Both the position numbers and the translations under genes were made by a program. Positions 40,501 to 54,500 of a stretch of 64,000 bases of DNA are shown here, piece by piece. Origin of the DNA: Pyrocephalus nanus (taxonomy: Eukaryota; Chordata; Aves; Passeriformes; Tyrannidae); assembly GCA_038380795.1 (NCBI GenBank), contig CM076260.1, positions 35,188,634 to 35,252,633 on the forward strand. Direction: 5' to 3'. Every line of letters begins with the position of its first letter. The stretch's first letter is position 1. The notes below the pieces were generated by a model. That model searched no databases. It had not been told where the DNA came from and saw nothing but the letters and a program-made list of their open reading frames with translations.

Positions 40501-42473
40501 GCATTAACTCCACTTACAGCCTTCATGGTATGTCACTGCTTACACTGAAAGGAAACCTGAGTACATGCGTCAAGCCGAGTGCCAGCCTGTTTTTGACCTA
40601 GATGGTCAGAGCAGCAGGAATGAGAGCTCACCACAGCAGAGAACATTGCTGGGAAATCTAAGTGCTCCCTCCAGGAGCCTGAGTTCTCAAATTAGTTTTT
40701 CAGTAAATACAGGTATTCACCTTGAACAGCCTTCACAAAGTGATTCTGTCAGCAGTAACAACACCACGTCCTTCCCACCACCTACCTGTTACGACCCGAA
40801 TCTCTAAACCCTTTGGCGAATGGATTCCTATCAATCTTCAGACGAGTTATCTGTGAATATGATTAAGAGAAATTATTACCTGTAAATTCAGCTGAATAGC
40901 ACACAAAATGACTCTTCTGAAAGAATTAAGCTGAGAGTAGAAACATCTTCACATTTGTATGGTTTAAGATGGTTGTCCTGAAACATAGCAAAATAAGGTC
41001 CAATTTTTGGATCACTATTTTTGCAGATCCCCAGAGAAACTAAGAGGTATTTAATGCTGCCAAGCGGCAGGCTGGAATTATTGAGAAAAATCTTCAGGCA
41101 AATGTAATTCTTCATGCAAGAGAGCACACTGCCTAACTGCAATAAAATTTAAACTAAATTTTATTTCTGTTTGGGTCAAGAAGAAAATGTGAAAAAAGAG
41201 ATTATCTCTAGGTTACTATCCTCCACAAAAAAACCACAAAACCAACACCAACAACCCCGCCCCCAGCCCAAACAAACAAAAATATCCCAGCAAAACACTC
41301 CCTACTCCAAATACTTGTAATGTATTTGAAAAAATGGGAAAAGCAACAAATAATTATATTTCCGTATTTACACACTTCTCTTCTCTTTTTAAAGATATCA
41401 ATGCATATATAATTTAAAAAATACAGCTGCAGTAGCTTACATGGAATTAATAAAATGTCACTACACTAACTATGGTGTCACTATGTATGCTAATACTTAA
41501 ACAAGTGGTAATAAGAGCCAAACACTGGAGGATGCATCTTGCAGTTTACTTTGGACCCAGATAAATTGACATTAATAATATAAGCTGAATGCAGTTAATG
41601 AAAATGACTGCAACTTTCTTCAGACCTCTGTTAAGGACCTGGGAGTTTTGAAAGCACTGGAGTCAGGAATAAAAGTACTTTAAAAGTTCTATCCAGACAT
41701 GTATCTACACTTAAAAGGTACAGAAGCCCCTTAAAAATTAAACTGTTCTTTACCTTGTTCTTCAATGCTGGATTTATAATTAATACATCATTAGGCATGA
41801 TAATTAGTCTGTGTGATCTCCATAAAAAAGTTACATACAGCATCTAGCCCATGTGGCCTCAAGTCTCAGCTACAGCCTCCAGGCCCTGCTGCAATGCTAC
41901 CAATGAAAGCTGCTTGCAGCACAAAAAGGGCTTAGACAATTTTATTTTAATAAGTAGTATAATAAAAGAATCTGCTTTTCTCCTATCTCTTATGTCCCTG
42001 GTCTGCTCTGAAAAGCCTGCAAAACGCTAAGCAGATAGCCCAAATTACCTGTTGATTTTGGTATGCTGTGACAGTAGTGAAAACTGTCTCTGGAAAGGAG
42101 AAGGCTTTCACCCCTTCTCCTGAAGGGATAGGCTTGACAGGGGACAGATCATCACCACAGTCTTTTCGGATGACATGGACACGCGGTTGATATTTATGCA
42201 TAGAGTGAAGGATAATCTATGAAATCGTGAAGGGAAAAAGATAACATTTATTAGAAAGGACACCCTGCTGTTACAAGACTAATAGCTTTTTGGAACAGAT
42301 TAATGGTATGTGTTTACCATGCCACTTACTGGAAATGAAATGTTTTCTTTAACCTCTGAAGGTTCTTATTACAGTAGTCTAATCCCTGTGCATTTATGTT
42401 ATTGCCAACCCTAAGCATTTAAAAATTACGACTCAGGAGCTCCAAATTCAGAGACTGGTTTGACTGAAACTGA

Positions 42474-42507
<34 letters not shown>

Positions 42508-45500
42508 CAAATCGGGAGTGAAGTCCAGGTCCCACTGGAATTATGAAAGTTTTGTCACTTTTTTCCACTGAAGTCTGGATTTAATCTAACAGATTAACAG
42601 CAGCAGAAATGTGCCTTTTGTTTTCGGAACCTCTGGGATATGCTAGTGGAGCAATTTTTTCTCCTTATATCCCAAAGGCTGGAAATAAATCTTGTTTGGA
42701 ACACATGCTGAGACTCTCACACTCTGAAGAAGCATAAACTTAAGAGTAAAATGATTCCAAAATCCAAACCCCTCAAGTGTTAATAACAACTAAACTGATA
42801 ATTTAGACAATGAATATCTATTATCAAACCCCTCTCAGCATACAAAAACTCAATCAAAAATAAATTATAGAAGTATATGAACTCATAATGCACAAAATTA
42901 AACACAAACATACCTTTTGGTACTGCACCTAAATTTTAGAGGAAATTTAAAATACAGAATTTTTCCTGTATTTTACTCCACTTCAGCTAACTACTATTAA
43001 AATAGAAGATTTCAAGAAAAAAAATAAATTGGAAGTTCAACTATTATTGTTGGAAGCCTTAAGAAATTAGTAACTCAATAAATAAAGAGTCCTATGGCTA
43101 TTGGCTGGTGGAAGCACTAATCAACATTCTGGGGAAGCTTTTTAATTTCCTGCTCCTTGAGTAGCCTCAGAATGTGCGTGTGCACAAGTACTCAACAGAG
43201 CCCCTATGGTAGACACCATGAAAGTTCATTCATCCAAATGATATAGAGGACATTACATTTATTTGGATAAACTAGAGTTTGGCCAGTTTAATACACTTGG
43301 TCCTGGCCAGATGACATGACCCTGTTTTGGATAAGCCAAGTTTTTGCATAATCAGGGGTTTTATTAGCCTGTGAGTAAGGTTTTGAAAATGACATCACAG
43401 GCTCCAATTAATTTGCTCAGGGAGTGCCCTATGGATGTTCTCATATGAAGCCTTTTTCCAGTTTCTGAAATCTTGAACAGAGCAATATTTTTTTATCATG
43501 CAAACGTGTATTCTCCTTTACAACACTCATTTCAACTCTCCCCTGGCAAATATCTATAAAATGAAAATGCAGAGAGGACACGACATTCCTGACTCTGTTT
43601 TCCTGTGAATACTGAATGAAACCAGGGGAGATACTGGTGCAACAGAAAAAGAAATTATCAACTAAAGCCGTTTCACTGTTCAAATCCACTGCTATTCTGT
43701 GCCTTGCCATCTGCCTGGGTGCCACTGAGCATGACATGTTCTGCCTCCACACAAACTGATTGACCCCATCAACTCTGTGGTGCAAACCGCCACTTGCCAA
43801 CACAGCAGTGATAACGCTGGCAGCTACAAACAGCTCTGCTCATGTAGCAGAACAAGGGAAATCAAAGAAGTATGGAGAGGAACACCTCCCACTGCTTATC
43901 TGGGTGGCTATTACAGCTAAACTGATCCAGGGCATCTCTTAAGAGGCAACCTGTCTGGCCTCGGTCCTATACTGAAATTTCCTGCACTGACACACTGCTG
44001 GCACCTAGCAAATCCAAAGCAATAAATTTTTTAACTGATTTTGTGCTATGCCTTATAATGATGGGATCTTTGTTAATGATCAGAAGGACTCTGAATTCTA
44101 AATAAATAATACATAACTGCAAAGTCCTGGTGAATTAAAGAGCAACACTACGAAGATAGGACATAAAAAAAGAGAGATGCAATGTCCACTCCGAAAACAG
44201 TTTAGCTCTATTATTCTAAGCAACACCTAATGCTACTGCAAAGAAAAAGCTAAGGAAAAGGAGATTCCAACATTTCATTTCACAGTGATTGCACATTTAA
44301 AAGCACAAATAGGGTCTAACGGTTTAGCTTCAGAAACAGCAACTTTCACTTCATACCCTAAAAATCCAACAACAAAAACCCTAATCAGAAGTCCCACTGT
44401 GTTCCCAAACATGAACTGGCATTACTTTCAACTTACAGTTGAAAAGCCTGCCTCTCTCTATAAATCCCTCATGGGGCAAGACCAAAAAACTTCATGGGGA
44501 AATAAGCCTCTCCCATCAAAAGTAAAATTATACTTTGGCCACAGCAGCTGCCGAGAAATCATTATCAGATGGAAAATGCCGCAGCAGTAAGACCACCGGT
44601 AGGCGGCAGAGCAAAGGTGACAAAAAGCACATGCAGATACACAAAGCTGGGTTTACCTTTGCAACATGGCTTTTCAGAGCTGCTGCCACGATAAGGCCTC
44701 AGAGCTGACCATGAGCACAACCACCACAGCCAGAACAAGTGAGAGCCAAATACTCCTTCATAGGGGGCATGCCAATCCTCAGGCAGCTTGGCAGTGCCAA
44801 GACAGTCACCTTCTCCCCACTAGCATGGTCCTTGCTCCTGGTTTTACAAAAAAATCCTCTTTCATCCTCTCTCCAAAGCACATGCAATCAGGCTTTCTGC
44901 AGTCAGGGAAGTGTGGGGCTGAGGAGCATGGATTTCCTCTTGACTAAGACAAAATCTGCAAGTGCAAATGCTGATGTTTCACAGCTTTTCATTGTGACAA
45001 GAATATATAACTACCCATTGACTGTAAGCAGAGCTCATTACTTGGAGCCAAGTCTGGGCAGAGTAACAGTCCGCCTCTGCTTCCAGCCTCGCCCCACTTT
45101 CAAATGGGGAAAAAAACCACCCCAACCACCAAGGAACAATTAACACACTAACAGGCTCATTTTCACTAGAAGTTAAAAGATGTTCCTCTGCATCAAAAAA
45201 TACTCAGCTGAAAAGCATGGAAAATAGCATAAAAAATATTGACTTTTCCCCTCTACTGAAATTCAGATTAAAAACTGCATTGAAATAATCAGCCAGCTCT
45301 AACCAGCCGGAGGGAGAGACTGCTTTTACAATGCAGCACTTAGTCCACAGATGAGAGAGGGATGAAAGGCATTAACAAAGAGTATACAGACCACGCTCTA
45401 CTCTACTTCTCAGTGACAACTGCAAAATCCAGCTTTACTTTTCTCTGCCATCACAATTTAGATGAAAGACACAAAAGCCACAGTGTGTGTCTTAATGCCT

Positions 45501-48500
45501 GTATAAGAACGCAGTATTTCCAAAGTAGGGAATTCACTCTGGAACTTTCTTTTGAGATCAAAAACACACAAGGAAAACACATCCTTACAAATTTTGCTTG
45601 ATCTTCTCAGCCTGCAAGTGGAACCCATATATCAGAGTCCTATATGCAGATGTACTTCAAAATCTCTCCTCAAAACAGAGCTATAAAATTGCATCTGCAC
45701 AAACTCCCACTCAAAATGCTGTTGAAAACAGCAGCAGGCAACAAGGAGCCTGGAAAGCACTTGAGCAGCAAAGCAACTCATCTCAGAGATGGCTGATCTT
45801 TCATAAGATGCTCATCTCCAAGCAATATGATGCAGGGGGAGCTGGCTGCCCCAAACTACTACTGCAACATAAATATTGCTAAAGAATCCTACCTCAGTGC
45901 CTGTTTGCAAATACTGTCCTCATTCCCATGGATATGGGTCACTTCTCTCACAGATTCCGACGGTTAATACTCTAACATAGCTAAAATGGCTCTGGATTGA
46001 TGTCATGCAAACTCCCTACCTCAGTGCCTACAGGACCAAAACCTATCCCATAGATCTTAACACAATAACTCTGCAAGGGCTTACGTCTTCGTGGAGCACA
46101 GGAAGAATAAAGGAACAATTTCAGAAAGGATTAAGTTGCCAGAACCAGAGAGCAGGGAAAGCACACTCAAAGAACTAAAGCCCAACACTGCTTGGTAGAG
46201 ACCCCACCAAGGTTTCTCTGAGCCACTCTGCCTAAACAGGAGAGGAAAAAACTCACTTTCTAATAATCTAAAATATACCCCGTGTCCCATATAGAAGAGT
46301 CAGAACATTTGATGTAACAACAAATATTGGAGGGGCAGTAGAGCCTTGACCCCTAGTTTTTCTAATTCCTCATCCCTCCCCTGGCAGCCTCTTGAGAAAA
46401 ATGGTTCCTTCCTGCTTATGAGAAACAATTGTTTTTCATATTCATCACAAAATATGATTATTCGTTTTCCATTATTGCCAGAGGCATTCAGAGGCTACAT
46501 AGCTTTTTCAATACAGCATTCCACACTGCCATAGCTTTAAAAGACAAAATGTACCCATTGGAAGAGACACTTTTCTGCTTTCTGCTTTTGCCTTTTCTGG
46601 TAATTATGAATGACATGTTTGCAATTTTCCAGATTTGAGAAATATGAAATTATTTTACAGTCATCCTTCTTTTGTCCTTTTATTTTAATACTTAAATTTC
46701 CACTTTGGGGAGAAGAGACACTGCCACAGCTCTGAATCAGTTCAATGTGTCTCAAATCGCCACACTTGGGTTTTGTTTCACTCATTTCCAAGTTGAAATA
46801 CTTTAAACTAAAGACCAGAAAATTTATATCCCCTCATATTATGAATAATGGTGTGCTGTATACACTACACAGGTTTCAGTTCAGAATAAAAAAAAAGCTA
46901 AAATCTAGGATGGAAAAAAACATTGATACAATTCTCAGCATAGTTAAGATTTCATCGCAGGGCAGTTTGCGACTGCAAGTGCACGGGCAGACCACAGCAC
47001 CCGTGTATCGCCTTCTGAAATGAGGCAGTGCACAAAACAGCTGGCCTGCTCACTGGTGGAAAAGGAACACTTCACCCATTTGCATCCAATTCACTTTTAG
47101 AGCCCTTACAAGACGACTCAGGACTCAGAGAAAGCAACTCCCACTCGAGGAGTCACAAATACACAAATGCTAGGGAAACTAAGGGAACTTCGTGTGCTAA
47201 TCTTAACTCAAATGGACACTGCCAAATAACACTCCCTAACTGTAATTCTGGGAAGAAGCAATGTAAAACATCTTTCTTACTAGCCTAAAGAAAAGCACTG
47301 CTAACACAGAGACATGAATACCCCCACATTTCTTTTAAGGGAGAATGAAATAAAATTGTATTATTATACAAATGGAAGGCTTTTTATCCTTGTTATCATG
47401 TTTGCTACCTCAGCTCAGCCACTCTCTTATATTCCTGCCTCTGTTAATTTCATTTGAAAACACAAACGGGGCGAAAAATCTCAGACTATTTATTAACAAA
47501 ATACCTGGCTCTATGTCACAGAGTTACAGCAACACAGAAGGAAGCGTGTAGTATCTTTGTACTCTGTTCCAGGTATGTTTTCATTCACTCCCTTCCTTGA
47601 AGGAGAAACTATCCTGGTTAATAAATCGGGTTATGCTAAGGGCAATGGAATCCACATCCTGCCTCGAAACTTGCCTCCAACATCTTAGAACTCTACCATT
47701 TGGAACTTGATGCTCCTTCTGAAAGGATGCCAACATTTGCCATTTATTACAGTAGTTTGTAAAATCAAAGACTTCATCCTGACTAAAAACAATTCTCCTT
47801 TCTTAATTATTTCTTAAGGTGTCAAGTGAAACTATTTTAGGGATTGCTGGAATGATACTGGCTTACATCTGTCATGTTTCAACAGTTTTGAAGAGAAAAG
47901 GAAATATTAACATAACACATTTTGTCACATTAGATAATGTCATAACTAAACAATTTAGAACTTGCAAACAGAACACTCATACTGCATACGTCTTCGCCAG
48001 TTTTTTCAGAAGTAATGAGCCTCAGCTGTGAAAGGGTCTTGCTTCATAAGGTATGTAATAAATCATCATCGGAGCAAACCCAGCTCCCATGTTGTTCGTT
48101 TTTGACTGCAATTATTAACACCTCATGGGATTTCACACAAATGTTTAGGTTAAGAAAATACTTAAGCGTATTTTTATTCATGTGAAGTTATTACACACTA
48201 TTAATGTTTCTTCTAGCCACTTGTGAATAAAAGCGTCCTTTTCGATCAGAGCAGAAGTTGAGAGTAACACACTCGGTGGGAAAACGCGAGAGCAATTCTG
48301 CCCCTTTGTATTAGGCAATTTAACCTTGTAAACTCTTACTGTGCAGAAGGAGCTCTGTTTTTGAGGGGGAGGAGTAAAACAGCAGGCTCTAATAGGCACT
48401 TAATTATGGGAGCAGAAAGTAAGCAGATTTTAGATCTGGACAGTAAAATTCCAAAACAACTTTGAAAAGTCAAGCCTATTTCTGGCACCCTGAAGCTGCA

Positions 48501-51500
48501 CGTCGGAGCCTTTCAGGGCTGAGCAATGCGCCTACATATAATACTGCAGAAGAGCAAGTACTCACATGCCCTTGATCGTCCAGCTCGTTATTGGTAAGCT
48601 TCAGCTTGTCAAAGCTGATCACTTGTCTCATCCATGTCTCCCCAGAAGCGGGTGAATCGGGATGAATATAAACGCGGGGCGGTACTGGGGAGTCAGCATT
48701 ACCAGCGACCATCCACTTGGAGCTATGATAAACATACCTGCAAAAGGAAAACAAATACTATAACCACAAAATCATTCACCAGGTTAACTCAGTAATAATA
48801 AATTAGGGCCCTTACATAAAGCAAGAACACATCAAGTAACAAAACATGAAAGGACATAATTCTACACAAATAAAAGTAAATTTTTTAGTTTCAAAACATA
48901 GTTCTGGTACCTGCAAAAACAAGGTTAAAAACCATGCCCTGATTTGACCTGAGTCTTCCTAAAATCAGTCATAGTACCAGACCCCACACCGAGCTTTAAG
49001 CTGGTGTCAGTTCATTGATTGCTACAGCTCTGCTCTGAATAGGCATAAGCAAAGAGGGAAGAATCTGGTCCTTCATTTATCAAATCGAGTAGTAATTCCA
49101 TATTTGGAAGATTTAACATGTAGAGTCTAATATATGAGTCTATAAATAAAGATATTGAAGGGAAAGAACACTATGATTGGGAAAAATAATGAAAGTATGT
49201 CAAACTATGCTCCTGATATTTCCACAAACCATATTAATTGGCTTGAATAGTATTACATAAAGGCTTAAAAATGAAAACACAGTCTGTATTTCATTTGATA
49301 GGTCAATGCTGAAAAAGTAATTTTATAGTAAAAATAGCGCCTACTTTGGTAGAAGTTTTAATTTTGAAGTCAGACACTTCACAGAGCAACTTAAAAAGCA
49401 TTAATTGAAAGTTATTTTATTCAACTACAGCAGAATTCCAGTAATTCAGCTATATTTTTAATAAGAACAAGAAAGACTTTATCAAATAATATATTTGTAC
49501 AATTCAGCTCCTTATTAGAAAAACAACATAATTGGAACAAAAAAACTAAGTGATTCAATGCACGTATCGCTCCATGCAATTCAGATCAAGCTGCATAACT
49601 AGGATCTAGAATGGTGATGAAATTCTCTCCTGGGGACAAACTCTCAGCCCCAGATCACTGCTGTAACATTTTTCATTTAATTTGTATTTCTTGGTTTATA
49701 TGCTTTGCCCACAAAAGTAAATAAAGTTATAAATACACATAAAACATTCTGAGCAACAACTTAAGCTTCCAAATATTTACAAGGTCCAGTTTTCCTAGAA
49801 ATCTGTACCTAGATGTAATTTTCTTCATTTCCATTTAGTTTTGATATCTGCTCTGTCATTTAAAGACTAGGCTCCACATGACTTCTGTCATGTCTATGAA
49901 ATTTAAAAATCTGCAAGACAGTTTGTAAAGCCGCACAAACAGCCAGAGTTAAACTAACAGTCAGCATAAAAAGCACAGCAAAGAATGAACTTTACATCAA
50001 GTAAAATTGTAAAACATAAATATTTAGCAAAATAGCTAAAGGTGTGATTACTAATACGTAACTACAAAAATTTAAATCTATCAACTAAGAAAATACTGCC
50101 TTTCATAAAACTCTTGTTAAGTTACTTCAGTTATCTGAGCACCACATATCATACTGAGCAGACAGTGGTCATTATGACTGTAATTATTTTAAATGAAATT
50201 AGGTTTAAACAACTCATATTCAGTATAACTGCTTTTGATTTTTATAATTAACATTTTAATTAATTTGGAATTATTACATAGCTTTTTCTATGAATTTAGG
50301 AATTGCTCAGACTCTAGGAATTATATGTTTAGATTGTTAAGTAAATGCACACACACACAGCACAAGGCAAGAAATGGATTTTCATTTGAACTGTACTGCA
50401 CTGGTCCAAAGAGAAAAAGCATTTTTTCCTCTATGGTACAGTCAGTAAAGTCTCCCCTAACTCTATATGCTGGGCATCCTTAGCACTGGTATCTGTTCCT
50501 TTCTGAAAAACACAAAATCTAAAATGGTCCTAAGAAAGATCTTATACTCCACATGAGAAAATAACAAAATAGAAGTCAATCAAGTAAGTACAGGAAAAAC
50601 ATAGGGCACTGTTTGCTTAGGAAACAAAACAGCATTCCTGCAGAACCAACCTTTTAGTCTTGGTCTGAAATATTCCTAGTTCTACAATTAAAGCTGCAGT
50701 GGTTTTCCCTACATTATACTAAGTATAGGTTAAAACAATCAAACTAGCAATTGGTAAAGACTTGATCCTGTCTCCACTGAACTGCTTTGGCCAGGCTCCC
50801 TCTGGCTACTGTGGGATTGCATTTGTGAAGCAACACCTACGAAACAACTTCAACTCACAAGAGTAACTGCTGCGGGCCCAATCCTGCAAGCAATTCTACA
50901 GGACCAGAGACTTCTGCAGCATCTAACTAGCTCCCTCAAAAGACTATTGCCGAAATAGTGAGAGCTTCAGCACAGGATTCCTACTCCTAAATGTTTGAAG
51001 AACATCCTCTTTTGTTCCTCACATTATTTTTCAGACAATAATACCATTAACTCTTTAAAAAACAGTAATTAGAAACTTTACCCTTTTTGAGTCTAAGAAA
51101 CAAAATATCTCAGTGATAAATAGCTCTTAAATTACATTATATAATCAATTTGAAGCATGAACAAGAAAGCTTGCATGTATTTAAATCAGACACCCATGCT
51201 ATCAATGTTATTAATGTTCATGCCAATGAGCACTAGAAAATGTATATTTTCATATTTAGCTCTTAATAGAAAATAATTCCCACTAACAGGATGAGGAATA
51301 TAATATGGTAACATTTCCTGACCGCACTAGAACTGCACTCTGAGATCCAAAACCCAAGCATCTGCCAACAGTACATACACAACTTCGGGCAAATGTATCA
51401 CAAAGAGCTTCAATAGAAATCTTAGTTGCTTTTGCATACTTGGTGCAACGTTTTTGTGTTTGTTTTTTTTTTTTAATGCACTAGGATGAAAATAGAAATC

Positions 51501-54500
51501 CTTACAGAGAGTTAAACATGATCTTTTGCTAATTTATATTGTGTTAACATTTTCTTCCCAACAGCTAAGCTCCCTATGGCTTGCATCAGATATTTTTTGC
51601 CTGAAAGTCACCATACCTGTATCTTTTGTTATCCACTGGCACAATATCCATAGCAATATAATACTGCTGATGTGGGTCTAAACCTGAGATCTTCACTCTC
51701 ATTGCGGGAAACATCCGCCTGAACATGGAAAGAGAGAGGTCATTTTTAATACGAAACAGACTCGGGAACGGTTGTTTAGGAAAAGTAACCGCTTCGTGGG
51801 ATTTTTCTCGTTCTTCCTTTTAGCCTACAGAGTCCTTTTGGACGATTATAGTTACATAGCCATGAAATGGCCCATTCGATATGTCAAAACAGATTTCTAA
51901 AGTGCATTTACTCGAACAATGCTTCGTATGTTTGGGGATACGCTTTGGGAGTTCAGCTATTACCACATCATTTCAACTTTATTGTTAGACAGTAAATCAT
52001 TTGGTTTTGAGACTCTACCTTAGCAGTACATGCATTTAAAGCCTGTTTGAGATATTAGCTAGAAATGTATTCCTGGAGATGCACAAACGCCACTTCCACA
52101 CAGGAAGACCAAATCTTACAGAAAGGCAAATTGCCATTGAAGTTTCATAGCAGAAAATGGTGTATCGTTCCTGTATCAGCAAATTAGAAAGCTAAATCAC
52201 AGTGATATAATTATAACACCGCAAGGATGCAGTTATAAAAGCCAATGTGCCATGCTATAACCCAACAATATGGTCTTTATTGAGACGGGACTTCCTGTCT
52301 GCAACTTACTAAAGGTGAAGTGTGAGAGCTACTCTGTCTTTGAAAGGTATAGTAAAACTTCTTTATTGAAAGCAGAAACGAAACTACGAGCTAATTTCTG
52401 GGAGGAAAAAAAACCCAACAACAACAAAAAAACACTAACCCCCCCACACACCAGAAACATCCCAAAGCAACACTAAGATAAAAGACACCAAAACCCAAAC
52501 GTTGAAGATTTAGACCCTTCTGTGGATAAAATGGATTAATTAACCAATGAGATGGTTTTAACATAAAAATGCCCTTCTTAGCTTGGCATGCCTTTTATCA
52601 GAAAACTTCATTCTTTAAGCTACATTTCAAAAAAAAAATTATCCCACTGACGAGCTGACTATGTGACTGCCAGCTAATAAAATACTTTTCTGCATTTTAT
52701 AAACATGAAAGCTATTCTAGTTTATTTAGTATTTGCTGCTGTCCTAAAAAAAAAAAAAAATCTATACATGTATACACATATATATAAAAAACAATTAAAA
52801 GCCGTTACTGGAAACAAAAATCCTATCTCCGTCATTTCTGAATAAGCAGGAGGGTAAAAACCTGACTATGGTTAACTGGTTTTTGCTGGTATTTCAGTGC
52901 ACCTGTAAGATAAAACAGAAATTCTCCGACTGGACTCTCTTAAGACAAATGTTGCTTTGTGCTGTTTAAGAATGCGTTTCAATCATTAATAAAGCCCCTC
53001 TGAAAATGTAGACGGTAGCATATGGATTCAATAAAATATGTTTTTCTAATTTCTAATAAGTTCAGATACTTTTATATTACCCAGGTTTTTACCATGTGTA
53101 TCCACTGGAAAGGGAAAAAGCTTCCCCCTAGAAGGGCACGGCACTCCCAGACCTCGCCCTAATGAACAGGAAACCCGAAACGCCGCATGCTCCCGTGCCC
53201 ATCCAATATTATCGCCATCTACCTGCCTCGTAAATCTGGGGAGTTCCTCCGCTTTTCGCCCGCTTTAATGTGCCCGCCCGCCCCGGGAGAGCGCGGGTGG
53301 CGGCCCCGCGGTGCCTGTTACCTTCCCGCCTTGGTGATGATCATCTCGGTGCCGATCTCGTGGAAGCGCTTCCAGAGCTCGGCGCCCTGCAGGTCCACCC
53401 GCGGCGCCTGCGGCGTGGGCAGCGGCGAGCCGGGCCTCGAGCCCTTGGGGGAGCCGCCGGGGGAGGCGGGCGGGGAGGCCGCCAGGAAACCCTCCTCGCA
53501 GCCGCCTGCGGAGAGAGCGGAGGAAGCGAGAGGGCCGGGGGAGCGCAGACCCCGCGACCAGGAGGCTCCCTCAGCCCCGGCCGACCCGCGGCCGCTCCCG
53601 CCCCGCGGCAGCGACCGAGTGCGCCAGAGCGGGCCCGGGCCGCAGCCCTGTGTGCGGGGCGGGGGGCGACCCGAGTGCCGGGGCCGCCCCAGGACGGCCG
53701 GGCTGCCGGGGAGTCCCCGACGCGCAGCTCAGGGACGGGTCATCCCCGGCCCAGGCACAGGCGGGCGGCAGCGAGTCCGAGGTGCGGAGCCGGCGACGCA
53801 TTTCGTTTGGCCACGGACTTCTGACCCCGCAGCGTGAAACGGCGCTCCCCTGCGCACACAGTAATTTGCACGCAGACATATGTGCGTCGTGTGTGTGTAT
53901 ATATATGTATATGCATACATAGTTTTAGGTACGTGGTTGCATATGCACTCTTAGCAGCACACGTACATTTATGTACTGTATAAGCGCTTTTCCCTTCCCT
54001 CGGAAACAGGCCCCCGCGCCATCGCTCCCCGCGCTGCGGCACCGCCAGCCCCGCCGGCAGCCGTCCTGCCCCGTGCGGGGGCCGAAGAGCGCCGCGGCCT
54101 CCCACCGCCAGTGCCGGCGGGAAGGGTGGCGAATGCCCATGCAGCGTGGAAAGACAGAGGGAATAACGGGGAATCAGTGCGCCGGTCGCGGCTGGGGAAG
54201 GGGAGCCCGAGCCTAGCCGAGGAGGGGGAGCGGGGGCTCGGGCAGCGGCGGGGCGCGGGGCGGCACTCACCGGCGGAGGCGCGGGCAGCGCAGCCCAGGT
54301 CCATGTCGCCGCAGGTCCTGCCGGCGGCAGCGGCGGGGGAGCTCTTGGCGCAGCAGCCGCTGCCCCCTTCGTCCTCCGCCGCCTCGTCTTCGCCGCCCAG
54401 CTTCCGCCGCTTGGGCTGCCGCGGCGGCGGCTGCGGCTGCTGCTGCTGCTTCTCGGCCCCGATGAGAGCCTCCACGGAGAAGGCGTGAGCCTTGAGGCTC

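Noticed and set aside
50040..50047. AGGTGTGA, a perfect T-box half-site in TBX18 intron 3 (possible autoregulation)
   Set aside because: A single 8-mer is expected about twice per window on both strands by chance, and no second half-site lies nearby.
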